64,000 nucleotides of DNA from Zelopaecilomyces penicillatus. Its lineage: Eukaryota > Ascomycota > Sordariomycetes > Hypocreales > Pseudodiploosporaceae. The stretch spans positions 3,782,001 to 3,846,000 of the forward strand of contig VCCP01000001.1 of the NCBI GenBank assembly GCA_005765155.1, in the 5' to 3' direction. The translations under genes and the position numbers were made by a program. Positions 11,584 to 21,893 of this stretch are shown here, one piece after another. How positions within the stretch are numbered: the stretch's first letter is position 1; each line of letters opens with the position of its first letter. The notes beneath the pieces are model-generated. The model was not told the origin of the DNA. It saw nothing but the letters and a program-made list of their open reading frames with translations, and searched no databases.

Positions 11584-12447
11584 ATGGCCAAGCCGACAAT
11601 TGCCCTCGTCCCAGGCGCCTGGCACACACCAGGCCACTTTGAGCTCTTCCTCCAGCGCTTCCGCGACGCTGGGTATCCCACTGCCTCCAAGACGCTGCCC
11701 TCGGTCGGAGCCGACAGCGTAGACCGGCAGCCGACGACCGGCGACGATGCCGACTTTATCCGGAATCATGTGTTGCTGCCGGAGCTCGACCAGGGCAGGG
11801 AGGTTGTGATGATTGTGCATTCTTACGGCGGCTGTCCCGGCTCGGCGGCGGCCCAGGGACTGAGCAAAGCAGAGCGGGCGGCGGCCGGAAAGGCTGGCGG
11901 TGTTATTGGATTGGTGTTTATGTGCGCATTTATCGCTCATCAAGGAAAGTGTTTGTTGGACAAGTTACCTGGGAATGCGTTGGAGTCGTGGCATAATCTC
12001 AATGTAAGCTCTTATATGGGATGCTCAATCACTCATCACATCACCACCCCTATTGAGCTTTTTGTCACAACTCACACTGCTTGACTACAGGAAGAGACTG
12101 GCCAAATCTCCGTCATCGCGCCCCGAGAACGGTTCTTCAACGACATCGACAACGAGCCAGCCATCGAAAAGGCCATTAGGGATCTGCAATTCCACGCTTT
12201 TAGCAGCTTGAAATCGCCAAGTCCAGCCACTGCATGGGCAGACAGCGCATTTGACGGGCGCCGCGTCTACTTAAGATGCCACAGGGACAAGGCCATCCCC
12301 CTTATCGCGCAGCAGAGTATGATTGAGGAGAGTGGAGTGGCGTGGCGTGAGCTGGATCTTGAGGATGCAGGCCACTCGCCGTTTTTGTCGCACGTGGACG
12401 TGATATTTAAGCATGTCGATGAGCTAACGGCAGAATGGATGAATTGA
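11584..12447 (+). CDS. Alpha/beta hydrolase (AB hydrolase_6-like esterase)
   Basis: Two exons, 11584..12003 and 12091..12447, joined across an 87-nt GT-AG intron (donor GTAAGC, acceptor CTACAG) to give 258 residues. Features: the oxyanion motif VPGAWHTPGHF near the N terminus, nucleophile elbow VHSYGG with Ser80, probable acid Asp206 in CHRDKAIPL and His235 in DAGHSPFLSH. The size and motifs match the small fungal/bacterial hydrolases of the type often named salicylate-esterase- or pyrethroid-hydrolase-like. No signal peptide or membrane segment is present, so it is probably cytosolic. It is divergent from the esterase at 8.3-9.1 kb and lies 1.3 kb upstream of the Pth11-like gene on the same strand. 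The substrate cannot be deduced. Confidence 0.9.
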
Positions 12448-13783
12448 TAGCGTTTGTAGTCCAAAAAATATCTGTTCTCACTCCATGGCGTTTATGGCGG
12501 CTCAAGACAGCCGTCATATGTTGAGGCTGCACCTGCGGGTTGGGTTGGGGTGGCTGAGAGACTAAGAATGAAGATCGTCAAGCCGCCTCGGAATGGGGAA
12601 GATGACTTTTCATTATTTAGCCACTTGGAGATGATTTTGAGACTTTTTCTGACAGAGTCTCTTTCTTTCTCAAGCGAGCGAGCAGAAAGCCACACATGAT
12701 CATTTGTACAAACTGTTCTTTTTAGCGAGTAATAAGACATTTGTAGATGTATGTCTACGTGTGGTGTGAGACTCTAAATAAATGATAGAATTACATAGTA
12801 TAGCGGGAACCGCCCACAATTTTTCAAAAGGCAAAAAAGCATGCCATGCCCGCCTTTTCCCTAATCTGTCCATCCGTGCCCATCATTCTGTACATGAGCG
12901 GGTCTTGCGTTCGGGAGGCCCCAAATCCGTCGTTCCCGTCGTTCCCGTCTTCCCGACAACCCAGGCCGATCAAAGTCTCAAAGCGCGAGGCACTAAGGGA
13001 TGAAATTGCCCGTCTATCCGAAGGCCCCCCACAGCCTTTTGATGTAACATTATTTGCTGAGCTGAAGTTTTTAAAGTAACAATTTATTTTGGTGACACTT
13101 CCCCCCCTCTCTTGGGTTCTTGAAGTCCGGCGGAATTTGGGCTGGGAGTTGGTTGGTTTTCCGTGGTTTTTTTTCTTTCATCTAAAATTAATACTTTGCC
13201 TCATACGAGAGAGGACGGAAATACATCTGATACAAATGCTGTTGGTTCGCAATTTGTAACGCCACTACAGATGAGCCAAGGAGGGTGTTAAAGAAAAACA
13301 GCCTCCCTCACCGACAAGCCAAAGAAGAATAAAAAGTGGCGTTGGGTCTACCGGAACTTTGATTTGTGACAAGTGCCCGTCAATCAATTGAAACTAGCAT
13401 CTCAGCTTTTCATACAAAGATTGGCGACCTTTCAGCAGATTGACTAGACACCTCGGGGCTGCGTCTCGTCCATCAGCCACCGCGGCATCCGGCCATCCTG
13501 GAATCCCGATCGTTCACCTTTAAACGACGAACAGCTAAAAAGTCTGCATCTTCTCTCCCCCCATGCATGCCGACTTGCCTGTTTCGCACTCACAAGCTCT
13601 CAACGTCTTTTTTTTTTAATGAGATCTGCAATCAATACGCGTGTTCGCTGATGGATCTCAACTCCGGTCGAAACCCGCTTCCTCGGCCCATTAACCATTA
13701 ACCCTTACCTAAACCCTACCCGTCTCTTTTCATCCAACTGGGCCAAGCTTCAGAACGCGCGACGGGCGGGCATTCCTTGAGTA
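12448..13783. other. Intergenic spacer and Pth11-like gene promoter
   Basis: About 1.3 kb. Short frames on both strands have no domains. A T-run (about 13610..13617) and C/T-rich stretches fall in the expected promoter/leader of the gene starting at 13784. Confidence 0.6.
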
Positions 13784-15378
13784 ATGGAAGTGGTTGATTC
13801 CGTGTCTCCACCACCAGGAGTGGACCTCACTGACAATCGGGGACCCGAAATCATTGCGGTGACGGTAGGCACATGGGCTATTGCGGTTGTGTTTGCGGCT
13901 CTGCGTGTGGTGAGCCGCAAGGTGAAGCGGAATTCGCTTTGGATTGATGACTGGCTGATTATGGTCTCTTTGGTTGGTCTACCGCATTGAAGGAGCTGAG
14001 AACATAAAGAGAGATGATGGCTAATACGGGGGCATAGATTCTGGCTACTGCTCATACCTTTACTGTTGCTGGTTATCGTAAGTGTTGAACCTTTCATACA
14101 AACCCCATTCAATAGTATCTATAGTTGGATCTCTCAGTGCAGAATCAGCTTCCCTTTTTTCTTCACAAAAACATGACTGACATCCACTCAGAAGTAAGCC
14201 AGGGCTTGGGCAAGCATATCTGGGCAGCGCCGGCCACTGCCAGGTACGGATGGGCCCTGGGTCTCTTCATCACCGAGATCCTCTACACAGTAGGCATCGT
14301 CGCTGTGAAATGGAGTATTCTCGCCTTTTACTGGCGGATATTTGGCACTCTAAGTTCGATTCAGTTACCGATATGGGCTCTGTTTGTCATTGTCTGCTTT
14401 TGGGGCATCGCAGTTGTATGTTGTCCCCTCATCCATCCCTTGAATTTCTTACCAATGGCTATGGAAAACTTGAATACTGACAATAAAGCAACTGTAGATT
14501 TTGGTGGCAGCATTTCAGTGTCTGCCGCTTCATGCTACTTGGGCTCGTTTTGACCCTGTACATCCCATGGCGGCAACAGAGTATCACTGCGGCGTGGATC
14601 TCGGGAAATACATCTATGGGAATGCCGTTCCTAATATCTGTACTGACGCTCTCATGATTGCACTGCCTATTCCATATATATGTGGGCTCCAATTGCCCAT
14701 GATACAGAGAGCAGGAATTGGTTGCATATTTCTTGTCGGTGCCGTGTGAGTATCTCAGTAACTGCGATTGACGACACGCATGTCCTTCTGTCGCAATGTT
14801 CCACGTCTAACAGTAGCAATTTAGCGTCATGATCGTGTCGATTATACGACTTGTTTTAATCACGCGAGCGGATGTCATCGCACCCGATATCACTTGGAAT
14901 TTCGTCGACGCCACGTACTGGACCGTTATGGAGCACAATTTCGCCATTGTGTGCGGTAAGTCATAAACCCGATTATGCCCTTCTACATCTATGTATGTGT
15001 TACTAATTGCATCACTGCACAGCCTGTCTTCCTTCACTGAGCCCGATTGTGCGTCTAGTTATGGGCAAGTCCGTGCGTAGTCTCTGTTCTGCTCAAACGA
15101 AAGAAAGCGTTGCGGTAGAAGGGAAGCAGACAGTGCCCGCGCGTAACACTTGGGGCAATGAAGATGGGTATAGACTTGACGCAATGAACCAATTGGGCAG
15201 GAAAATTAAGAATCCTGAAGATGCCAACATCCACCCGTTTCAGCATCTGCCCGACAATCACTCCAACGATAGCGTTGGGTCAAATGCAGGGCCAGTGGTC
15301 TTGAAAGAGCCTGGAGGTAGCTCAAACGAGGCTGGAAACTCGAAAAACGGCACTGTGATCACAGACGGCCGTTTATAA
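13784..15378 (+). CDS. Pth11-like seven-helix membrane protein (fungal rhodopsin-domain family)
   Basis: Six exons fit the family sequence without frame breaks: 13784..13972, 14038..14077, 14192..14415, 14498..14745, 14825..14955, 15023..15378 (395 residues). Introns are 65, 114, 82, 79 and 67 nt, all GT-AG. Visible family landmarks are the first helix then WIDDWLIM, GLGKHIWAA, a helix ending in VKWSILAFYWRIF, the QCLPLHATW segment, ALPIPYICGLQLPM, and a last helix followed by LSPIVRLVMGK. A hydrophilic ~110-residue cytoplasmic tail follows. Pth11-like proteins are candidate surface-sensing receptors in filamentous fungi, named after the Magnaporthe protein needed for appressorium induction; most members have no tested ligand. 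There is no CFEM domain at the N terminus, but a separate CFEM gene lies tail-to-tail 398 bp away. Confidence 0.88.
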
Positions 15379-15776
15379 AGTGACCTCGGATCGATGCGCC
15401 ATTCGGTGTTGGCCCAAACTTTCGCGATACTAATAACTCTCTACGATAATGAAATACCAGCGTGAAAAGGTTCGATGGGCTCCTTGGGTGAGCCATATGT
15501 GGAACCAAACGAATGCATCAACATGTCAGCCTGGAAGCTGCACAGTTGTTGTCATAGCTTGCTTTTAAATTTTATGAATATAAAATAAATATATACTATT
15601 CAATGGAATAAGCGGATTTGTGGACTTCTGTATGTCAATAAATGCAAAGAGGGTCATCAGTTGGTTCCACACACTATATAACTCTACTTGTTGCTCATGT
15701 TTACCAACTTGCAAATTACTACTTATTCCAACTACTTAATATATAACTTCTCGATCCTATCATCTTCATTTATGTA
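15379..15776. other. Convergent 3' spacer between Pth11-like and CFEM genes
   Basis: 398 bp shared by the 3' ends of two convergent genes. It is AT-rich with several AATAAA-like and TATATA tracts suitable for polyadenylation on both strands. No gene is seen. Confidence 0.6.
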
Positions 15777-16414
15777 TTACAACAGCATTCCAGCCATGAT
15801 CGCCGCGCCACCAAGAATTCCGGCAATGCCATGATCAACGGCAGTAGGTGCCGCTGCGATATTAGTAGACTTGGATTCCGTAGCCGGTGATTGAGAAGTG
15901 GTCGCAGGTTCTTCAGAGCCGGTAGCTGTGGGTTCTCCGGATTGAGTGATAGTAGCAGATCCTTCAGATCTAGTAGCTGATTCTGCGGAGGAGGTGGTAG
16001 CTGGACTATTACCGCTGAGTTTATCCTCAAGAATGTTTGCTGCCTTTTCAGAGTCCGTTGATTTCCCATCAACCCATAAATGACAAGCGTCAACCAACGA
16101 GTGTAGTAAATCTAGAAAAATTGTATGGTTAACTTCTAAGAATCTGTAATTGCAGGCCCTTTGATCCTACCAGCGTAGCATGTCTGTGCTATTTCTTTAG
16201 ACGTCTGGGGTACAATGATATGTAAAGCGGTGCATAAACAATCGAAAGTGCTTGGGACGATGTCGCTGGTCTTGCATTTGTTCGCCTCCATGCCCGTTTT
16301 CAGTGCAGAGATGCTGCATTCTGGGATGTCGGTGATGTAGTCTGACAGTGTTTTTTTCTGTGTGTCTGCGACTGCGTTGCTGAGGAGAAGGAGGAAGGGA
16401 ATGGCGATCTTCAT
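15777..16414 (-). CDS. CFEM-like cysteine-rich protein, putatively GPI-anchored
   Basis: Two exons, 16414..16171 and 16111..15777, with a 59-nt intron (donor GTAGGA, acceptor CTAG), giving 192 residues. The N terminus (MKIAIPFLLLLSNAVA) is a signal peptide. Six cysteines follow at residues 33, 47, 59, 61, 79 and 91, including DIPEC, NKCKTSD and FDCLC. This order resembles CFEM, a fungal extracellular fold that in studied members binds haem or supports adhesion and virulence. A canonical CFEM has eight cysteines; the one expected soon after the first is missing and the spacing between the Asp and the C-x-C is long, so this is a degenerate or divergent member. After the domain comes a Ser/Thr/Glu/Ala-rich stalk and a hydrophobic tail (GIAGILGGAAIMAGMLL) typical of a GPI signal. 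Predicted location: cell wall or outer plasma membrane. Confidence 0.8.
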
Positions 16415-17043
16415 AGTGGCTGAATGATGAATGTCGAAGCTGGCTTTTCTGAGTGTTCATTCACCTTTGAATGAGAGGTCGAAATGGGGTTTATTTAGGC
16501 TGTCGAGATCTGACAATACTTTACTATTATTTCCATGTAAGTATGGAATCCATATATATATACATACAATGATACAACTAGGAAAACAGCAAGGTTGACA
16601 ACGATTTCTGGATTAGGTATACTGGCGTTCTTTCAAGGCTCACTCGGCTCGACATGCTGTTCCAAGATTAGCGCCAAAGAAAGCGGACGAACCTCTCAGA
16701 TTGTGCTATGCATGTAATTCTCCGCGCTGTTGGCTATTTTCCCGTTTTTTTTTTTTTTTTTTTTTTTTGGGTTTACAGAAACACCAAGTCATGATATCCT
16801 GGTTTGTCGATTTGTGAGACTACAAGATGAAGTCCATCGCCTGTCTTGCAACGGGCGGGCTTTTGACGTAGACGAGAATCTTACTCTGGCTGCTAATTGC
16901 CAGTTACGTGTGGTGTTGAATGCTTTTATTCTTCTTTAAAAGCTGCTTGGAATTGATACCTTCGTTGCCGAATCTCAATGCAAGCAAAGAAAATAATAAA
17001 ACAGAAAGAAAAAGGCAAAAAGAAATTTGGACAGTTGTCCTGT
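16415..17043. other. Intergenic: CFEM promoter and spacer to tRNA
   Basis: About 630 bp holding the upstream region of the minus-strand CFEM gene, a TATATATA tract near 16552 and a long T-run. No gene is seen. Confidence 0.6.
16745..16768. repeat. Poly-T tract (24 T)
   Basis: Twenty-four consecutive T residues, intergenic. Confidence 0.95.
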
Positions 17044-17126
17044 TTCCGGCGCCGGGAGTCGAACCCGGATCGCTGCGGATCCTTTCTTATGAAAGCGCAG
17101 TATGCTAGCCACTACACCACGTCGGA
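17044..17126 (-). tRNA. tRNA-Glu (anticodon UUC) with an 11-nt intron
   Basis: Read on the minus strand, the cloverleaf is complete: acceptor strands TCCGACG / CGCCGGA plus discriminator A, an A-box-like D arm (GTGTAGTGGCTAGCA), anticodon stem CTGCG/CGCAG, and T arm CCGGG-TTCGACT-CCCGG carrying the B box. The anticodon loop is CTTTCA followed by 11 extra bases (plus coordinates 79-89 of the 17000s: 17079..17089) and a closing C, so anticodon 34-36 is TTC and the intron sits at the usual position after base 37. Removing it leaves 72 nt. Position 5 pairs A with C at 68, a mismatch in the acceptor stem. CCA is not encoded, as expected in eukaryotes. Confidence 0.9.
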
Positions 17127-17874
17127 TGTCTCTGATGATGGAACCGAGCGATGCTATCATCGAACAGAACCGTCTGTCAGCTGAACTTTGCAAGTGGGAA
17201 TTTCTTGGGATTGAAGCTCTACCAATTAGTACAATGAAGATGCAATGCTGTAATAACGGCCATTCAAAGTAGCAAAGTACATGTTTTTTTTTATCTTGCC
17301 CAACTCCAATCACAGTTGACCATCGGAGTTACATAGCATCCCTCACGCACAATCCTACAGTTGCCTTGTAATGACCACTCGGCGTTAGATTCGCTCGTCT
17401 TACCCCAGATCTTCACTGCATTGGGTCTGGGGCCGGGCCAAGAACCGTCCGAGGGGTTAACACATCGGCTCCTGTGAAACTAAACACCAAAAATGTGAAC
17501 AACTAGGACCTTACTGGCAGCGACGTATTCATGTTGGGCTGTTCCATTGTGATGAGACTAATGATGCATAATTAACATTTATCGACTCGATTGAATGTGC
17601 CATGAACTGGCTGAATTCACTGTCTTCCCACTCTCTTAATTAAAGAGATCAATCGGAAATGGGAATGCGAGATTCCTAATAGGAGGTGTGAGTCGATTGC
17701 AGGGTTACAATATGCATGCTACTCAATTAGTTACTAATACACTGTTACTAGTTCTTCCGTCCCTATCCCCGGAGTACTATTGCAATGGGATCATGAACTG
17801 AACCTCCTCAAAGTCCATCTGCTGCCTCATTCTCATCACCAACTGCCCTTCGCATTGCCAAGTATACCCTCAAA
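17127..17874. other. Intergenic: tRNA upstream flank and serine-hydrolase promoter
   Basis: About 750 bp without a gene. It holds the upstream flank of the tRNA and the promoter of the gene at 17875, whose last 60 bp are C/T-rich. Confidence 0.6.
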
Positions 17875-19203
17875 ATGAAGCCAAACTTGACCCAATATTT
17901 ATGGACCATTTTGGCCTCTTCATCCCTCATACAACCAGCCCAAGCAACACATCACAATGACGTCCTCCGATTCGGCTCACCAGAGTCAGTCGGCATGTTA
18001 CCCAAGCCGCTCAAAGCCATGGTCGCCAATCTCACCCATTTCACGGAAAGCAGAAACTGGACAAGCCGGTCATACAACCAAATCGTGCCCATCGAGCCAG
18101 GCGGCACCACACTCATCGCTCACAAAGGTGTCATTGTGAGCCACTTTGCCTTTGGGAAGCGCAATCTCTGGGCGAGTGTCGATGGCGTCGAGGGTACCAA
18201 GTTGCCTAAAAATAAGCAGGAAGATGCTACTGTTGATACAATCTACGACATGGCCAGCCTGACCAAAATGTTTACTGCGGTTGCGGTCCTTCGCTGCTTG
18301 GATAGGGGATTGGTAACCCTGAACGGGACAGTGTCGACCTGGCTTCCTGATTTCGCTTCCAACGGGAAACAAGACATCACGTTGCTGGAATTACTGACAC
18401 ACACGAGTGGGTTTGCACCGAGTCCGTCTACTGGGCTGTGGACGCCAAAGTTCCCGACGTACGAGTCCAAAATAGCAGCAATCCTAAACGAGACGCTACA
18501 AAACAAACCCGGGTCCAAATACGTCTACTCAGATCTCAACTTCATGACTCTTATGCTCGTAGTTGAAAAAGTAACGGGCAAGCCTCTTGACGAAAACATT
18601 TACGAGTACACTTCCCTCATGGGCATGAAAGACACCTTTTTCAACCGCGGCAACATTAAAGGCAAAAAGTTCCCCTTTTACCATCGCATGGCAGCTCAAG
18701 AGTTCCAAATCACCGTCCAAGGACCCGGAGTCCCCATCCGACCACAACCCGTCCGAGGAACCGTCCACGACGAAAACGCCTACGGCCTCAACGGCGTGTC
18801 CGGCCACGCAGGCCTGTTCTCCACCGTCCTCGACACCGCGCGCTTCTGCCAGATGATTCTCAACAACGGTACTTACAACGGACACCGCATTCTATCCCAG
18901 CAATCTGTAAATCTCATCTTCACCAACTTCAATGGCCGTTTCGGTCCCGGGTCGGAGCGTGGGGTCGGGTTTGAGTTGAATCAGTATTATACGGCAGGGC
19001 CCATGGCCAACATGCTGGCAGCGAGCCATACGGGGTTTACGGGGACGTCGATGGTGATTGATAGGGCGAGCGATACGTTGTTTTTGCATTTTGCGAATAG
19101 GGCGCATGCGTCGCGGAAGTGGGCGAGTAATAATATTGTGAGGCAGACGGTGGGTGCGTGGGTGGCGACAGCGCTGGGGAGGCATGTGGAGTTTCCGCAA
19201 TGA
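17875..19203 (+). CDS. Secreted beta-lactamase-related serine hydrolase (class C / esterase type)
   Basis: Single exon, 442 residues. The N terminus (to about ASSSLIQPAQA) looks like a signal peptide. The serine beta-lactamase/transpeptidase fold shows its SxxK motif as Ser128-Leu-Thr-Lys131 (YDMASLTKMF), the second motif as Tyr218-Ser-Asp (VYSDLN), and a C-terminal HTGFTGTS in the position of the KTG box. LLTHTSGF and NGVSGHAGLFST are also family hallmarks. Fungal members of this family are mostly esterases or peptidases acting on lactones, amides or D-amino acid bonds; a few hydrolyse polyketide lactones, and true beta-lactamase activity is not implied. At least four N-x-S/T sites fit an extracellular glycoprotein. 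Length and motifs are intact and no intron is required. Confidence 0.9.
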   Translation: MKPNLTQYLWTILASSSLIQPAQATHHNDVLRFGSPESVGMLPKPLKAMVANLTHFTESRNWTSRSYNQIVPIEPGGTTLIAHKGVIVSHFAFGKRNLWASVDGVEGTKLPKNKQEDATVDTIYDMASLTKMFTAVAVLRCLDRGLVTLNGTVSTWLPDFASNGKQDITLLELLTHTSGFAPSPSTGLWTPKFPTYESKIAAILNETLQNKPGSKYVYSDLNFMTLMLVVEKVTGKPLDENIYEYTSLMGMKDTFFNRGNIKGKKFPFYHRMAAQEFQITVQGPGVPIRPQPVRGTVHDENAYGLNGVSGHAGLFSTVLDTARFCQMILNNGTYNGHRILSQQSVNLIFTNFNGRFGPGSERGVGFELNQYYTAGPMANMLAASHTGFTGTSMVIDRASDTLFLHFANRAHASRKWASNNIVRQTVGAWVATALGRHVEFPQ

Positions 19204-20072
19204 ATGGTTTATACATGTGCTATTTAGAACAATCAGGAGTAATTATAAATTATTGGTAGCTTGGATAATGATATTCTATGTACGGGCTGGATAGATGGGT
19301 TGTGACTTATTCGATAACTCTACCGGACCTAAATAGTCTACTCATCTCAACAATGTCTTGATTTAGTGATATCATCTGCTTCACTCTACCCAGCATCCCA
19401 TACAGTTTAGTTCCTTATTATACATATACAGGTTTCCCTCGGACTTGATAATGCCTAGCCAGCAGGGGTCAATTCAATTAGGCCCAACATCTGCCCGCTT
19501 ACTATAAGACACACCCGCCGATCTTACGGTAATCCGGGGGAGCGCCACCCCGGGAGTAGCCGTTTATTCGGCCGTCCGCTGGTGTAATTACCCTCATAGA
19601 AATCCGTTTATTTCGATCATTATTAGCAAGATGGCAGTGTTGGGCATATTTAGAAGTGTTTAATATGACCGTAGCTGGGATTGAGGTAATGAAATATTAA
19701 TCTAGTGTGTTTCTCAGCACAAAGGAAACTTACTTGGTCGAGATACTGGACAAGAACAGGAAAGCGTTCCATGTATGTATGTGCGGACAGGTTCGGCCGA
19801 GAATAGCTTGATGGATCGGGTAATAAGAGCGAATGCATCTCGTCTTTGTACGGCCCTTTTCCTGTCTTACTACATGCATATGCCTGGCTAGTAATTCTTG
19901 GTTGGACAAAGATTAACCACTCAAGACGTAACTCATACATACTAAATAGACATCCATTCTGCTCAAACATCACAAAACCTCAAATCATAACCCTTCAGTT
20001 GTGTCTACTTCCAAGAGGCAGAACACCAAACCTCCTCAACAACAAGTACCTATCATCACACCCACCACCATC
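19204..20072. other. Intergenic between serine hydrolase and GH3 genes
   Basis: About 870 bp, AT-rich, without a recognised gene. Frames that extend into this region upstream of 20073 have no upstream ATG (the one at 20001 begins with GTG). Confidence 0.6.
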
Positions 20073-21206
20073 ATGCATCGCTCATTACTACACTCCGCTC
20101 TCTCACTCAGCTTCCTCATCCACAGCAGCCACTCCACACCCACACCCACACCCAGCGACCTCGACATCCTCGCCGGCCAACACATCATCTACTCATTCCC
20201 ATCCAGCATTCAACCCCCCCAACAGCTCCTCGACCTCACCCGCGCAGGTCTCGTCGGCGGCGTCATCCTCTTTGGCGAAAATGTCGATTCTGCCAACGCC
20301 AGCAACACCGCCGCCGCCATGGCCTCTCTGCGCGCTGCCTATGCCGCATCCCCGGCTCCGGCTTTACTCAAGCGCCATACGGGGCGGAATGCGCACTTCC
20401 TCATCACTACAGATCAGGAAGGCGGGAAGGTCCGCCGGATGAAGAATAGCGAGCCGCGACAGTCGGCAAAGGAAATTGGGGCGTCCGGAGATCCAGTGGC
20501 CGCGGGGAAGTTGGCGGGTGAAGGTGCGGCGAGGACATTGAGGGAGTATAACAACAATGCGAATTTGGCGCCCGTCCTGGATGTGTTTCGCAAGGCTGGC
20601 GACTTTACCGATTTCTTCGGACGTTCCTTTGGAAACACATCCCAGATGGTCATCAACGCAGCCATTCCTTTCCTCAAAGCCCAAAAAGCCAACGGCATCG
20701 CCTCCACCGCAAAACATTTCCCGGGCCTCGGCGCCGCCCCGCGCGAAGCCAACACCGACTTACAACCCGTCATCCTCCCGCTCCTCTCCCTCTCCGAAAT
20801 CCGCACCATCGACGAAGCTCCCTACGTTTCCGCCATCGCCGCCGGTATCGAAATGGTCATGGCATCGTGGGCTATTTACCCAGCCCTTGACGCGCACTGG
20901 CCCGCAGGGCTAAGCAAGAAATGGATCAAGGATGAGCTGCGTGGTCGTCTGTGTTTTAAGGGTGTTACTATTACGGATGCGGTGGAGGCGGGAGCGCTGA
21001 GTGGGTTTGGGAATGCGGGAGAGATTGGGGAGTTGGCGACGGCGGCGGGTATGGATATCTTGTTGGCGAGTGGGCGGGATGTTGGGCAGGGGGAGATGAT
21101 TCGGAAGGCGTTGGTGGAGGGATTGAGAAGTAGGAGGTTGAGTAGAAGGGAGTTTGATGCGGCGACGAAGAGAATTGCCAATATGAGGAGCAGATTGTGG
21201 GCGTAG
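20073..21206 (+). CDS. Secreted GH3 family glycoside hydrolase (NagZ-like beta-N-acetylhexosaminidase type)
   Basis: Single exon, 377 residues from the ATG at 20073. This start gives a good signal peptide (MHRSLLHSALSLSFLIHSSHS). The TIM-barrel GH3 N-terminal domain shows GGVILFGENV, the substrate-side TTDQEGGKVRRM (about residues 112-123), KHFPGLG (about 214-220) and the nucleophile region VTITDAVEAGAL with Asp near residue 302. There is no C-terminal GH3 domain, as in the short NagZ type. Bacterial NagZ carries its acid/base His in a DSH loop after KHFPGHG; here that loop reads REANTD with no His, so the general acid is either elsewhere or absent. A role in cell-wall amino-sugar turnover or chitin oligomer cleavage is inferred, not shown. 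It converges with the Nudix gene, with only 63 bp between stops. Confidence 0.85.
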   Translation: MHRSLLHSALSLSFLIHSSHSTPTPTPSDLDILAGQHIIYSFPSSIQPPQQLLDLTRAGLVGGVILFGENVDSANASNTAAAMASLRAAYAASPAPALLKRHTGRNAHFLITTDQEGGKVRRMKNSEPRQSAKEIGASGDPVAAGKLAGEGAARTLREYNNNANLAPVLDVFRKAGDFTDFFGRSFGNTSQMVINAAIPFLKAQKANGIASTAKHFPGLGAAPREANTDLQPVILPLLSLSEIRTIDEAPYVSAIAAGIEMVMASWAIYPALDAHWPAGLSKKWIKDELRGRLCFKGVTITDAVEAGALSGFGNAGEIGELATAAGMDILLASGRDVGQGEMIRKALVEGLRSRRLSRREFDAATKRIANMRSRLWA

Positions 21207-21269
21207 ATGTCATCCCCTGTGTTCCATAACTTCATCAATATTCATCAACAAACTTCCATCTTACTCTTA

Positions 21270-21893
21270 TCATCCACCACCCCTCCTCAACCGATACGCC
21301 TCCAATATTCTATTCCTCACCATCAAACACGTCAACGGAAACCTCCTCCCCTCCCCCATCGTCACCCCGCTCCTCACCTCCTCCTCCGTCACCCACATAT
21401 AATCCTGATGCTCCTCCGGATCCAGCCTCACCTCCTCCCCGGGCCCTTGCTCAACCTCCACCTCAAACCCAAACTGGCAAAACACCGTTGTCCCCGTAAA
21501 GCTCACCAAAATCGCCCAGGGAGGGCGGTCGTCGCTGCCTTCAGTCACCAGTCTGACTACCCGGCGCACCGTAAGCCCAGCTTCTTCCCGTACTTCGCGC
21601 GCGCAGCCGTGTAGGATCGATTCGTCTTCCTTGTCTACCGAGCCGCCTGGTGTTTCCCATAGGTTTGGCATGTTGTCGTGCGCTGCGCGCTGGATGAGGA
21701 GGATGCGGTTATCGGTGTCGAAAATATAAGCGGCTGTGGCTACGCCGTTCCAGGTCTTGTTGTGGATTCGTAGCCAGTCTTTGCCAGAGACGGTCCATTC
21801 AATAAGAGACTCGTCCAACATAAAGTCCCCTGGGTGGGTTTGGGACAGTGTGGGTGTAATATGAACATCTGGGGACTCTTGTTGTTGCTTCAT
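21270..21893 (-). CDS. Nudix hydrolase
   Basis: Single exon, 207 residues. The Nudix box lies at about residues 83-107: a PGGSVDKEDESILHG part then CAREVREEAGL, giving the REVREE metal-binding core. Compared with the textbook GX5EX7REUXEEXGU pattern there is one extra residue before the first Glu, a variant common in fungal members as far as I recall. Upstream RILLIQRA and LWETPGG are typical barrel strands. These enzymes hydrolyse nucleoside diphosphates linked to another group, with Mg2+ or Mn2+. No signal peptide, so cytosolic. The specific substrate (for example oxidised nucleotides, ADP-ribose or isopentenyl-type compounds) cannot be read from the sequence. The stop lies 63 bp from the stop of the convergent GH3 gene, so the 3' UTRs probably overlap. 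Confidence 0.9.
   Translation of the reverse strand: MKQQQESPDVHITPTLSQTHPGDFMLDESLIEWTVSGKDWLRIHNKTWNGVATAAYIFDTDNRILLIQRAAHDNMPNLWETPGGSVDKEDESILHGCAREVREEAGLTVRRVVRLVTEGSDDRPPWAILVSFTGTTVFCQFGFEVEVEQGPGEEVRLDPEEHQDYMWVTEEEVRSGVTMGEGRRFPLTCLMVRNRILEAYRLRRGGG

Noticed and set aside
20001..20072. N-terminal extension of the GH3 gene
   Set aside because: The extension begins with GTG; the ATG at 20073 gives a proper signal peptide.
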